Shown here in pieces: positions 28,201 through 36,200 of a DNA stretch of 64,000 nt. The stretch is taken from NCBI RefSeq assembly GCF_024649945.1, contig NZ_JANKMS010000015.1:58997-122996 (forward strand). The letters are read 5' to 3'. Under the pieces are notes generated by a model. It worked only from the letters and a program-made list of their open reading frames with translations. It did not search any database and was not told the origin of the DNA. Numbering within the stretch: position 1 is the first letter of the stretch; each line of letters opens with the position of its first letter. Position numbers and translations under genes: made by a program. Source of the DNA: Flavobacterium panacis (GTDB lineage: Bacteria; Bacteroidota; Bacteroidia; Flavobacteriales; Flavobacteriaceae).

Positions 28201-28364
28201 GTGTTTATTTTTGAAGTTAAAACTTTACCATCTGGTGTACCAGAATCAATTCCCTGACGGATTAGTTCTGCTTCAAAATACGCATCGGGAATCAGGGTGT
28301 ATTGGGCAAAGGATGATACGCTAACAAATAAAAGTAAAAAGAGTAGTCTTAGTTTCATAGGCAT
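25272..28364 (-). CDS. T9SS-secreted leucine-rich-repeat surface protein
   Basis: 1030 residues. A signal peptide (ends SVSSFAQ, ~residue 21) is followed by four LRR modules that open with TLIPDAYFE or TLIPDVNFE and GIDSG-x-x-DGKV (about residues 22, 232 and 515), or a degenerate version (~725). Each contains 21-residue repeats of the form LDVSKNTALTxLxCYSNQLT and ends with CIQVD-type sequence. The C-terminus is a standard type A T9SS sorting domain (IALYPNPTKGELHIEN, then KGVYYLYLES). T9SS would export it to the surface, where LRR proteins commonly bind protein or glycan partners. Unlike the two giant proteins here, it has no barrel gene next to it. An alternative start two codons in (MKLRLL) is possible. 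Confidence 0.9.
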   Translation of the reverse strand: MPMKLRLLFLLLFVSVSSFAQYTLIPDAYFEAELIRQGIDSGTPDGKVLTSKINTLTTLNVRGVGFIADLTGIQDFTALKSLLCDTNRLTTLDVSKNTALTYLSFGDNYLTTIDVSKNTALVELRCYHNALTTLDVSKNTALTTLHCYENQLKFLDFSKNTALTYLDCSSNQLAELNLKNGNNSKLSNTSSFNGNNLSCIQVDNVAYANTNWKSKDATASYSLDCSAVVQYTLIPDVNFEKKLLYLGIDSGAVDGKVPTAKIAVVTTLDISSSSITNLKGIEDFSALQFLNCTDNQLTSLDVSKNIALTRLYCYSNQLTSLNVSKNTSLVQLTCYSNKLTALDVSNNLALTLLYCYSNQLAALDVSKNTALTNLQCYSNQLTSLNVSQNVSLTELICYNNQLISFDVSKSTVLTKLHCYSNQLKTLDVSKNTALTELYCYSNQLTDLDVSKNTLLRNIDCSSNQLTSLNLKNGRNEYLNTKNFKNNPDLRCIQADSDYYANNTWKLYKDASASYSRDCSAYTLIPDVNFEKKLISLGIDFGTPDGKVLTSNVYSLSDLDVSSCSISDLTGIQDFRSLQTLHCENNQLTSLYIANSFALVELYCHQNQLTALDVSKNAGLVYLVCYSNQLTVLDVSKNIRLTKLDCYNNQLTALDVSKNINLGTFYCYNNKLRSLNMQNGKNAWFVSTNNFINNPELTCIQVDNASYSTVNWPTAKDAIASYSHSCPAVIEVNSEFEDKLIALGIDTVKDGLVLLSSIKNVSSLDISNSGITSLAGIQYFSNLETLNCQGNLLTSIDLSSNLGLKYLDCSKNPLSTLDVSKNTQLTELYCDGIVTITNKINAENGVANQLTALDVSKNVSLVKLSCSNNQIVGLDLSKNTLLKDVNCSNNKLTSLNLSNGNNTKLVNVNFKMNASLSCIQVDDTSYANANWSTAKDAVAIYSKTACTLGIVDVVFDKIALYPNPTKGELHIENIVLEKASVYDVLGKLVKTEKFTNGSNTNSINLSGFSKGVYYLYLESEGSTFVRKIIVN

Positions 28365-28386
28365 TTTTTTGTTAATATTCAGTCTT

Positions 28387-28394
28387 CAAATGTA
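28387..28394 (-). promoter_or_regulatory. Candidate -7 promoter element for the LRR gene
   Basis: On the minus strand this reads TACATTTG, a full TAnnTTTG match, 23 bases upstream of the LRR start codon. No TTTG is found at the expected -33 spacing. Confidence 0.45.
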
Positions 28395-28679
28395 TTGAAT
28401 ATTAGTTAACATATAACGTAACCTGTTAAAGAAATCAAAAAAAAATGCGCAGTTAACTCTCCAGTCAAATAACTTCCCCTTTACAAATAGTATTAGAGTG
28501 TCTAACCAAAATCAAACTAAAAAATCTAAAACTATTTAACTAATATCCAAAACCTAAATAGAATCACCATATGGATATCATTATTCCATTTGTGTATAAA
28601 ATTGTACACTTCCCATTACATAAAGTACTATAATTATAAAATTTTAATAGAAAACTTATACTCTTATTATATTTAATGT

Positions 28680-28790
28680 ATTTTTAGCCGGGGAACTGAT
28701 TACTCCCCACAACTTAAAGTAAACATTTTTTGGAAGATTATGTTTATGGACAGCCCGTCACTGCTTTACTGCAGCTGACGGGTTTTATGT
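28680..28790 (+). ncRNA. Candidate small RNA ending in an intrinsic terminator
   Basis: No gene ends here, yet a strong plus-strand terminator is present: CCCGTCA at 28754-28760 pairs with TGACGGG at 28776-28782, with an inner CTGC/GCAG stem, then TTTT. About 60 bases upstream a second hairpin (GGGGA ... TCCCC, 28690-28709) is visible. Two stem-loops and a terminator with no ORF between them suggest a short non-coding transcript. The 5' end given is approximate. The rest of the 28365-29025 gap shows nothing else recognisable. Confidence 0.45.
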
Positions 28791-29025
28791 ATAAGATGGA
28801 GTCTAAGCAGATTAAATTCATCTTCCTTATTTTATTTGAATTTAGAAATCTCCCTATATGCTGTGTGCCTGAACTCGTGGTTAAATAAAACTAAAAAAAT
28901 AGATCCAAAGCAACGAACTGGCTTTCAAAACAGTGACACAAAAAAGATAAAAAAACCATAGCTAGTAAGGCATCAGTACTGTTTATAGTGTTGCAGCATG
29001 TCTGGTTTTTATCTAATTTTACAGC

Positions 29026-29346
29026 ATGAATTACGAAGACATTAAACGCCACTTTGAGAACACTCCCCCACCAAAAGAAGTGAAATGGACCGACTGGGCC
29101 AACATTACCGATACACAACTTTTTTTAAAAAGCTGCTACATCGGCATCAGAAATTTCAACGGTACAATAGACCGATGTCCTGCTTGGTGGCACCTGAGAG
29201 ATTTTTACATTCTTATAAAAAAGACTGTTCCACAGAATACCATTGAAGAAATTACAACAGAAACCATTCCTCAAGAATCTACAGCAACAAATACTGAAGA
29301 AACTGTACCAGAAAAAGTTCTTTCTGAAGTAGAAGCAACTATTTAA
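29026..29346 (+). CDS. DUF6965-like small protein
   Basis: 106 residues, no signal or membrane segment. The N-terminal ~70 residues (NYEDIKRHFENTPPPKEVKW, WANITDTQLFLKSCYIGIR, RCPAWWHLRDFYILIKK) resemble the small Bacteroidota family I recall as DUF6965; the Cys-Pro-Ala-Trp-Trp-His core is distinctive. The last ~35 residues are a Thr/Glu-rich low-complexity tail. Function unknown. A strong terminator follows at once, so it is probably monocistronic. Confidence 0.65.
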   Translation: MNYEDIKRHFENTPPPKEVKWTDWANITDTQLFLKSCYIGIRNFNGTIDRCPAWWHLRDFYILIKKTVPQNTIEEITTETIPQESTATNTEETVPEKVLSEVEATI

Positions 29347-29377
29347 AACTTATTCCTGAAAATAATTATATTTCATA

Positions 29378-29418
29378 AAACAAACCGCCCCACTTATATA
29401 CTGTGGGGCGGTTTGTTT
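29378..29418. terminator. Strong bidirectional terminator
   Basis: CAAACCGCCCCAC (29381-29393) and GTGGGGCGGTTTG (29403-29415) form a perfect 13-bp stem with a 9-base loop, flanked by AAA and TTT. It lies between the convergent DUF6965-like gene and the receiver gene. Confidence 0.93.
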
Positions 29419-29427
29419 AAACTGTAT

Positions 29428-29887
29428 TTATCTTCTCTCAGCTAAAAGAAATTCTACTTTACTTACTGGGGTTTTGTGCCAGTCTCTTTCCATTATGTCC
29501 TTTAATAGCTTTTTAAGTCCTTGATAAAGTACTGGGTTTAACTGCATAAAAATCAGCTCCCAATTCATAACAAAGATTTATATTTTCGTCACTTCTACTA
29601 GTAGAAAGCATAATCACTTTTATAGCACTAAACGGTGATTCGCTATTTCGTATTTCTTCAAGACACTCAAAACCGTTTTTGCCTGGCATATTGATATCCA
29701 GAAAAATGATTTCGGGCAGACTTAAAGTTGTCTGATAAAGAGTATTCAGGAGCTGTTGTCCATCTTCTGATGCGTTTACTAGTATAGGTAGGCTAAGTTC
29801 TTCTATCGCATCAAGAAAAAGCATTCTGTCATCCTCATCATCATCTGCTAAATAAATAATCTTATGGGAATTCTGTTGTTGTAACAT
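29428..29887 (-). pseudogene. Stand-alone response-regulator receiver, frameshifted near its end
   Basis: The intact part (29887 down to 29513, 124 residues) is a normal single-domain receiver: acidic pocket LADDDEDD, phospho-acceptor Asp in IIFLDINMPGKNG, Ser/Thr in VIMLSTSRS and Lys in FYAVKPST. The frame then stops after STLSRT. In another frame the expected ending continues as LKKLLKDIMERDWHK, reaching a stop at 29428. The total span of 460 bases is one more than a multiple of three, so a single inserted base near 29515-29525 explains the break. It is either a true frameshift, removing the last helix, or a sequencing error. As a family, these receivers relay phosphate from histidine kinases. 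Confidence 0.8.
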
Positions 29888-30576
29888 GGCCTAATAATTT
29901 ATGCAGTTACAGAAGACAATAATCTAAGAATCTGCAAAAATTATATAGGTATATAAGACTTGAAAATCGATAAATAATCGAATTATATCCGTGGAGCGGT
30001 TAATAAGTCTCAAAGGTAAACATTCTTTTTAAGAACAGTGCCATTTTAATTGATAATTATGAAAAGAATAACGTTTCATACTGATTAATTTTCAAAGATT
30101 AATACGATTTGATATTATTTTCATAAAAGACATGCACTGAGCAATCATATGGACAGAATTGAACTGTAAATGTTAGAGCAACTAACGAATAACAAAGTGA
30201 GAAATTTCATAGCACAATGTAACCTACTGATCATAAGAAGAAAAAAAATTATGTCTTTTTTAATATTGTAGTATTTTTACATACATTTGAATACTACTAA
30301 TATTTAACCATTATGCCAACAATTATCACTTAAAATCCTTAAAATTCACACATCAACAATCAAAAAACTAACAAAAAAATCATGAAATTCATAAAATCAA
30401 GCCTATATACTTCAGCAAAGCCTTATCAAAAAGTGCTATTCCAATTTCTACTTTAGGATTCACAATCTCCTCACTATCCAAAAAAAACAAATCACACAAC
30501 AAGTGCATTTTATCCCTATTTCCCAAAAATAGAATAGAACCATAATGCCTGTTTTTCAAAAAACCACAACCGATTA
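29888..30576. other. 690-base intergenic region upstream of the TonB-receptor-like gene
   Basis: AT-rich, with no credible gene. A TACATTTG (TAnnTTTG) element at 30282-30289 could be the -7 box for the receptor operon, implying a leader of almost 290 bases; no -33 match is seen. A minus-strand frame at 30389-30637 overlaps the receptor start and is judged a shadow. Confidence 0.4.
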
Positions 30577-33375
30577 ATGAGACATATAATTCTAGTATTA
30601 GGCTGCTTTCTTTTTTTATCAAACACTTTACAGGCACAAATATCAGGCACAGTTAAAGGATATGTAATAGACACTACAAACAATTCTCCCTTAACGAAAG
30701 CATCAGTCTCTTTGTTAAGAGCAAAGGATTCTATTTTACTAAAATTTACCCGGGCCAGAGAAAATGGTTATTTTGAGTTGAATGATATCAAAGATGGTAA
30801 ATTTATTCTACTGGTTTCCTATCCCAAATATGCTGATTTTGTCGATCAATTTTCTGTTGATTCAACAAAGCTGGTCAAAGATTATGGCAAAATCAATTTG
30901 GCCGACAAAGGCAGACTGCTGTCAGAAATAATCATAAAAGGCAATAAGGCTGCTATGAAGATTAAAGGTGATACGCTTGAATTTGATCCAAAAGCCTTTA
31001 AAATAGCCCCTAATTCAAAAGTAGAAGATCTAATAAAACAATTTCCGGGAATACAAATCGATAAAGATGGAAAAATAACTGCTCAGGGCGAAACCGTAAC
31101 CAAGGTTTTGGTTGATGGAGAAGAATTTTTTGGAGACGATCCTACTTTAGTAACAAAAAACCTACGTGCCGATATGGTTGACAAGGTACAGCTCTATGAC
31201 AAAAAAAGCGATCAGGCTGCTTTTACCGGAATAGATGACGGACAAAAAACCAAAACACTGAATGTCAAGCTTAAGGAAGACAAAAAAAATGGATATTTTG
31301 GAAAAACAGAACTTGGAGTAGGAACTGATGGTTTTTATAATGGACAAGCGATGTTCAATAAGTTTTGGGACAAGAAAAAAATAGCTGCTTACGGTATTTT
31401 AGGCAACACGGGACAAGTTGGATTGGGATGGGGTGATAAAGATAAATATGGCCAAAGCGGTTACCAAATAACGGATGATGGCGGTATCAATATAACAAAT
31501 AACGGAAACGATGAATTGGATAGCTGGGATGGCCAATTTAATGGTGAAGGAATTCCTATTACAAAAACCGGCGGTATACACTTTGACAATAAATGGAATA
31601 AGGATAAAGAGTCCATAAATGTAAATTACAAGATTGGCGATATCAATCTTTCAGGAACCCGTAATGACATCAATCAACAAAATTTAGACTCCAGCAGTAT
31701 TTATAATACCTCAGACAAGAGTTTTGAAAAAAACATGCTGAAAAACAAACTTGATCTAACCTATGAGATTAAAATCGACAGCACACTCACTTTGAAATTA
31801 AACGCAGATGGACTACTGAAAAACAGTAATTCAACTGAAGAAGAAATCCGCAAAGGTACCGACGGCAACGGCAGTCCATTAAATAATCTAAAGCAAACAA
31901 CTCAAAACGAAGTTGACGATAAAGCACTTAATATAAACACTTTATTAACCAAAAAACTAAAAAAAGCAGGACGTACCTTATCATTAAACCTAAACCAATC
32001 CAGTACGGAAAGTAAAAGTAACGGTTACCTGAATTCGAAAGCTGAATTTTACACGACGTCAGTAATCAACCCTGATAATATCGAAGTTGTCGATCAAAAT
32101 AAAGTAAACAATATCAGCACTACGGCTTTTAAATCAAATTTAATCTATACCGAACCCTTATCCAAATACCTGACTCTTGTTCTAAACTATGGCTACAACA
32201 TAAGCAACGGAAAATCTGATCGCAAATCTTTTAATAAGTCTCCAGATGGCAATTACAATGTCCTTGATTCAGTCTTCAGTAATAACTATGAATTGGACCA
32301 GACAATAAACCAACTTGGTGCGATATTTAACTACAAAAAAAACAAAACCACCTTCTCTGCTGGTTCCAGATTCAGCGACGTAAACTTTAAACAGTACAAT
32401 ATTTACACCGACACCAATTTCAATCGGAAATTTGTGAACTACATGCCCCAGGCAAACTATCTGTATAATTTCAAACAAAGGGAATTTTTGCGCCTATCCT
32501 ATAACGGAAACACTGAACAGCCAGCATTAGAACAACTACAGCCAATTCGAAACAATCAAAATCAATTGAATACAATTATTGGTAATCCTAATCTAGATCC
32601 CTCTTTTAAAAATAATTTCAGAGGCAGCTATTTTTCATACAAAGTTCTCAGCAACCAATATTTTTCGATTAACAGTTCGTATACCTTTACTCTAAATCCA
32701 ATAATAAGCAATGTCGCTACAAATGATAGAGGCGAAAGCGTATCACAATTTGTAAACCTAAAAGACAAAGCAGCAACAAGTTTTTATTTCAATAGTAATT
32801 TCGGAAAAACAATTAAAGCATTAGACATCTCGGCAGGTATCGGCTTGAGCACCAATAATACTGTAAACTATAATTACATCAATACACAGCTAAATCAGAC
32901 CAAAAATTCAAGTTACTCCATAAATGCAACCTTATCTAAATATAAAGATAAAAAGTATGATTTCAACGCCAGTTTCGGTCCCACCTACAATGTAGCAAAT
33001 GCAAGTATAAACAAAGACAGCAACAGCAGCGGCTGGGGTTTTTCTGGTAATTTCTGGAGTAATTTAAAATTACCAGGCAAACTGGAAATAACTACTGATG
33101 GCAGCTACCAGTACAACGGAAAAACCGAAGTGATTCAAGAAACCTTTGAGCGTTTTATATGGAATGCAACCATAAGTAAAAAGTTCTTCAAAACCGATAA
33201 TTTAAGGGTTTCCGTCACGGGAAAGGATCTATTAAACCAAAATGTAGGATTTAATCGTTCTGCATATAATGGAAACATCAACCAAAGTACCTATACCACG
33301 ATCAAAAGATATTTTATGTTCTCCGTAAGCTGGGATTTCAGTAAAATGGGCGGCGGAGAAATTAAAGCAAACTAA
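30577..33375 (+). CDS. TonB-dependent-receptor-like outer-membrane barrel (OMP_b-brl_3 type)
   Basis: 932 residues. A signal peptide (ends NTLQAQ, ~residue 22) and an N-terminal carboxypeptidase-regulatory-like beta sandwich (GYVIDTTNNSPLTKASVSL, then NGYFELNDIKDG, ~25-110) are followed by a plug-like domain (DLIKQFPGIQIDKDGKITAQ, then VLVDGEEFFGDDP, ~145-215). A long beta-barrel closes with aromatic-rich strands (FMFSVSWDFSKMGGG). There is no STN domain and no clear TonB box, matching the TonB-receptor-like OMP_b-brl_3 proteins rather than SusC. A GLPGLI-family gene starts 2 bases after the stop, so they form an operon; this pairing is frequent in Bacteroidota and is often connected with metal or peptide handling. 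Substrate unknown. Confidence 0.85.
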   Translation: MRHIILVLGCFLFLSNTLQAQISGTVKGYVIDTTNNSPLTKASVSLLRAKDSILLKFTRARENGYFELNDIKDGKFILLVSYPKYADFVDQFSVDSTKLVKDYGKINLADKGRLLSEIIIKGNKAAMKIKGDTLEFDPKAFKIAPNSKVEDLIKQFPGIQIDKDGKITAQGETVTKVLVDGEEFFGDDPTLVTKNLRADMVDKVQLYDKKSDQAAFTGIDDGQKTKTLNVKLKEDKKNGYFGKTELGVGTDGFYNGQAMFNKFWDKKKIAAYGILGNTGQVGLGWGDKDKYGQSGYQITDDGGINITNNGNDELDSWDGQFNGEGIPITKTGGIHFDNKWNKDKESINVNYKIGDINLSGTRNDINQQNLDSSSIYNTSDKSFEKNMLKNKLDLTYEIKIDSTLTLKLNADGLLKNSNSTEEEIRKGTDGNGSPLNNLKQTTQNEVDDKALNINTLLTKKLKKAGRTLSLNLNQSSTESKSNGYLNSKAEFYTTSVINPDNIEVVDQNKVNNISTTAFKSNLIYTEPLSKYLTLVLNYGYNISNGKSDRKSFNKSPDGNYNVLDSVFSNNYELDQTINQLGAIFNYKKNKTTFSAGSRFSDVNFKQYNIYTDTNFNRKFVNYMPQANYLYNFKQREFLRLSYNGNTEQPALEQLQPIRNNQNQLNTIIGNPNLDPSFKNNFRGSYFSYKVLSNQYFSINSSYTFTLNPIISNVATNDRGESVSQFVNLKDKAATSFYFNSNFGKTIKALDISAGIGLSTNNTVNYNYINTQLNQTKNSSYSINATLSKYKDKKYDFNASFGPTYNVANASINKDSNSSGWGFSGNFWSNLKLPGKLEITTDGSYQYNGKTEVIQETFERFIWNATISKKFFKTDNLRVSVTGKDLLNQNVGFNRSAYNGNINQSTYTTIKRYFMFSVSWDFSKMGGGEIKAN

Positions 33376-33377
33376 TT

Positions 33378-34163
33378 ATGAAAACAAAACCAAAATACAT
33401 CCTATCACTAGTGCTTCTATTAACGGGGCTCAATATTTTTGCCCAAAACAATCACTTTATTGAAAATGGCGTAATCGAATTTGAAAAAAAATCAAATACG
33501 TATGCTTTGATTTCAAAAAAAATAAAAGGGGAAACGGACAGTTATTATCAATCGGCTTTTGAAAGCTACAAAAAAAACAATCCACAATTTAAAACCACAA
33601 AAAGCACACTCAGCTTTTCAAAAAACAAAAGTTTATATAAATGGGATCAAGCCAATGAATCTAAAAACAACGACAGTTGGATAGCAGATGATGCATTGGC
33701 TAACTTAAAAAATACTATCGCCACAGATCTGGATACCCAAACCAGCATTACCCAAAAAAACATTTACGATGATTTATACCTGGTTAAAGATAGTCTACGC
33801 AAAATTGACTGGAAAATTACCGATGAAACCAGAGAAATTGCGGGTTACGAATGCCGCAGGGCAAATGCTATAATTATCGATTCTGTTTATGTAGTTGCCT
33901 ATTACACCATTCAAATTCCATTCTCAGGCGGCCCCGAATCTTTTACAGGCCTTCCTGGAACAATCTTAGGTTTGGCTCTGCCACACGAAAATATGACATG
34001 GTTTGCCACAAAAGTTACTGAAATGCCAGTACCCGAAAAAGATTTAGCCTCTCCAGTAAAAGGGAAGCCTACTGATAATAAAGAATTAAACAAAACTCTT
34101 TTGGAAGCTTTAAAAAATTGGGGGAAATGGGCAAGAAAAGCATTACTAGCCTACTCCTTGTAA
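33378..34163 (+). CDS. GLPGLI-family secreted protein
   Basis: 261 residues with signal peptide (ends LNIFAQ, ~residue 22). The family signature is clear: a conserved ITDETREIAGYECRRA segment, a tyrosine-rich strand VYVVAYYTIQIPFSGGPE, and the name-giving FTGLPGTILGL motif near residue 190. The motif reads GLPGTI rather than GLPGLI. It lies 2 bases downstream of the TonB-receptor-like gene and must be co-transcribed with it. GLPGLI proteins are periplasmic or outer-membrane-associated partners of such receptors; biochemical function is not established. Confidence 0.9.
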   Translation: MKTKPKYILSLVLLLTGLNIFAQNNHFIENGVIEFEKKSNTYALISKKIKGETDSYYQSAFESYKKNNPQFKTTKSTLSFSKNKSLYKWDQANESKNNDSWIADDALANLKNTIATDLDTQTSITQKNIYDDLYLVKDSLRKIDWKITDETREIAGYECRRANAIIIDSVYVVAYYTIQIPFSGGPESFTGLPGTILGLALPHENMTWFATKVTEMPVPEKDLASPVKGKPTDNKELNKTLLEALKNWGKWARKALLAYSL

Positions 34164-34280
34164 AATTATTCTCCACTTTCTTCTGTTCGAGATTTTTGTA
34201 ATACGTAAGGAATAATTCATAGTCTCTTACCTGAATCTACAGCTGAAACAAGATTACAAATAACGATGCAATACGTCTTA

Positions 34281-34500
34281 GAGACAATTATTACAAGAAT
34301 ACAACTCTACTTCAATAAACATTGTTAAATCAGTTTTATAAAAACACCCCACTTACAAAGCAAAAAAATACGTATAAACACCTATAAAAAAATCAGTTAT
34401 ACTCATTAACTTTAAGCACCTTCTTATTATTTGAGTGTTCACGTTACAAACGCCATAAACACTGAGTTTTTTGATCATTTCTATCTGAGTTAACTGCTAA
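34281..34500. repeat. Dispersed non-coding repeat, copy 1 (most complete)
   Basis: The first ~150 bases (from GAGACAATTATTACAAGAAT through AAATCAGTTTTATAAAA, ACAAAGCAAAAAAA and CTCATTAA to CTTATTA) align with copy 2 at 51526-51675. Its last ~60 bases (ACAAACGCCATAAA to ATCTGAGTTAACT) align with copy 3 at 55486-55620. It fills most of the 348-base gap between the GLPGLI gene and the oxidoreductase gene. All three copies lie beside broken or transferred genes. Confidence 0.75.
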
Positions 34501-34511
34501 GTCAAAAATAT

Positions 34512-35081
34512 ATGAAAATAGGAATTATAGGAATCGGAAGCCTTACTCTCGAATTAACCCGAAGAGCTGCATATGCAGGTTATCATGTAATCGTACATAA
34601 CCCAAAGGGCAATAGTCTAGTAAGAGACTCCCTAAGCGATATGGGGCATAATATAGAGCTCTCATCTATTCAGAAAGCAGCTGGTGCAGATCTTGTCATA
34701 ATTTTTTTTTCCAAAACCGACTCGCAAGAAATCATTAGCGATCTGCCCGATATGACCGGAAAAATAGTGATCCATACCAGCGGTCTAATATTTAATCCCC
34801 AAACACTTCTCACAGGACTTGCTTATGCCATGACCTATAAAATAACCGCGGCAATGCTACCGACTGCTCACGTTGTAAAACTTTTCAAACCCATTAGGCT
34901 TGAAACCTTTACAAATGAAATCCAAAATAAAAGACAGGAAATATTTTATATTGCAGATCATACGAACTCAAGGCAGGCTGTCAAGGACTTTTTAAGCAAG
35001 CTTAATTTTTCAGCTATCGACTTGTCCACAAGCAAGCAGCAGGAGTTAGGTTATGACGTCGATAAAAATTTAAATGCTTGA
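34512..35081 (+). CDS. Rossmann-fold oxidoreductase, F420/NADP-dependent reductase-like
   Basis: 189 residues. The N-terminal Rossmann motif MKIGIIGIGSLTLELTRRAA is followed by a beta-alpha-beta pattern with LVIIFFSK and KIVIHTSG, as in the NADP oxidoreductase / coenzyme F420-dependent family. The nucleotide loop reads G-I-G-S-L-T, so the third glycine of the usual GxGxxG/A is replaced. At ~190 residues it has only the nucleotide-binding half typical of the smaller members. Copy 1 of the dispersed repeat lies immediately upstream and an IS3 remnant starts 20 bases downstream, so it may have arrived with mobile DNA. Substrate unknown. Confidence 0.65.
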   Translation: MKIGIIGIGSLTLELTRRAAYAGYHVIVHNPKGNSLVRDSLSDMGHNIELSSIQKAAGADLVIIFFSKTDSQEIISDLPDMTGKIVIHTSGLIFNPQTLLTGLAYAMTYKITAAMLPTAHVVKLFKPIRLETFTNEIQNKRQEIFYIADHTNSRQAVKDFLSKLNFSAIDLSTSKQQELGYDVDKNLNA

Positions 35082-35100
35082 GATTAAAAATATAATTCAA

Positions 35101-35268
35101 ATGGCAGCTTCTAGCCAAATAACCTCAATATTCTATGCCGCCAAACAGCGATATGGAAGTGAGAGAATTGCTGTCGAACTCGAAAATTCAGGATATAAAT
35201 TATCTAGCAGAACCATCAGGAAATACATGGCATAATTAGGATTTTTCACCGTGCAGAAAAAGAAGTAA
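35101..35268 (+). pseudogene. IS3-family transposase (orfB) fragment with in-frame stop
   Basis: A frame starting at ATG 35101 gives IFYAAKQRYGSERIAVELE, then SSRTIRKYMA, stop, LGFFTVQKKK. This is the HTH_21-type linker at the start of IS3/IS150 orfB transposases (YGSRRI ... TVRRYMK-LGL). The stop codon replaces a residue in the middle of the YMxxLGL motif and no DDE catalytic core follows. It is a remnant, not an active element, and no terminal inverted repeats are seen. Confidence 0.72.
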
Positions 35269-35499
35269 AAAATGAAAAAACAAAATCAGGGAGTGAATGT
35301 AACCTTAAAAAATAATCATTTTTTGATCTCAACAAACGAATTATGACATTCTTAAATAAAGAATTTACTTCGCCAACGTTTAAATAAAGTTCAATGTAAA
35401 ATCGCGCCACTTACTTTTTTTACAGAACGATCAAACAAGTAAAATTAAGAGTTTATAATCTTAGGTTTTAATATGCACATTTGGTACCCTCTTTGTAAA

Positions 35500-36033
35500 T
35501 CAAAAAATTGGTTTTTCAGGATTGCCGGAATGATTGGTACTTTCAAAGAGATCAAGGTAAACATTACAATTAGGCATTCGTTCCTTCAATATGAAAGCTT
35601 TCTCTAAAAGATCTTTTTCACGGCCATCTCCTTCTTCAGATGATACAAAAACTTCTTTTAAGCTTTGATTATTTAAATTCTCGCACAAATCTGTTAGTGT
35701 GATTGCTGTTCGGGTTACATTTAAACGTTCCAGCCTTTCCATTTGATTAAAATAAGGAATACTTGCCTTTGTGATATTGTCATGTCTTCTTACGATAAGA
35801 TTTTTAAGACTTTTAAAATTAATAAAATACTCCACACCTTTATCGGTAACGAATGTTTCTTTGAGATAAATATCCGTAATCGAAGCCACTCTTAATGTGA
35901 AAAAATAAAAGAAATCGTCATCCTCATCCCCATCTATTGATTTGAAAAACGTCCAATCTTTCGGGATATTAGTGGCGCTTTCAATACGATAATGCTTTTG
36001 CCAGAACTTTTTCTCTTCTTTGGTGAATTTCAT
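35500..36033 (-). CDS. Small leucine-rich-repeat-like protein, function unknown
   Basis: 177 residues, no signal peptide. The middle (residues ~50-145) shows irregular leucine-rich repeats: SITDIYLKETFVTDKGVEYF, then FKSLKNLIVRRHDNITKASI, then LERLNVTRTAITLTDLCENL, then LKEVFVSSEEGD. The N-terminal segment is acidic and aromatic (GDEDDDFFYFFTLR). Cytoplasmic LRR proteins of this size occur as immunity or regulatory proteins, but nothing here shows a toxin partner. It lies on the same strand as, and 167 bases downstream of, the WG-repeat gene. Confidence 0.6.
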   Translation of the reverse strand: MKFTKEEKKFWQKHYRIESATNIPKDWTFFKSIDGDEDDDFFYFFTLRVASITDIYLKETFVTDKGVEYFINFKSLKNLIVRRHDNITKASIPYFNQMERLERLNVTRTAITLTDLCENLNNQSLKEVFVSSEEGDGREKDLLEKAFILKERMPNCNVYLDLFESTNHSGNPEKPIF

Positions 36034-36200
36034 AGTTCCTAATTTTTTGATAGTATTTAAATGCCTGAATCTGTTTTTTTATTACTTTCTAACAAACTAA
36101 TGATAGAGATTTTGCAACAAGGGATCCAGCTGTTGCATGCCTTTCCTACTTACATATAAAGTCGCAAATAGAAGAAAAAATCTTCTTCAGAAGCTACATT

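Noticed and set aside
25272..28364. Regular ~63-base repeats suggesting a CRISPR array
   Set aside because: The period is 21 codons of a leucine-rich-repeat protein with one continuous reading frame; there are no unique spacers.
30389..30637. 82-codon minus-strand frame upstream of the TonB-like receptor
   Set aside because: Overlaps the receptor's start and signal peptide, with no recognisable features; treated as a shadow.
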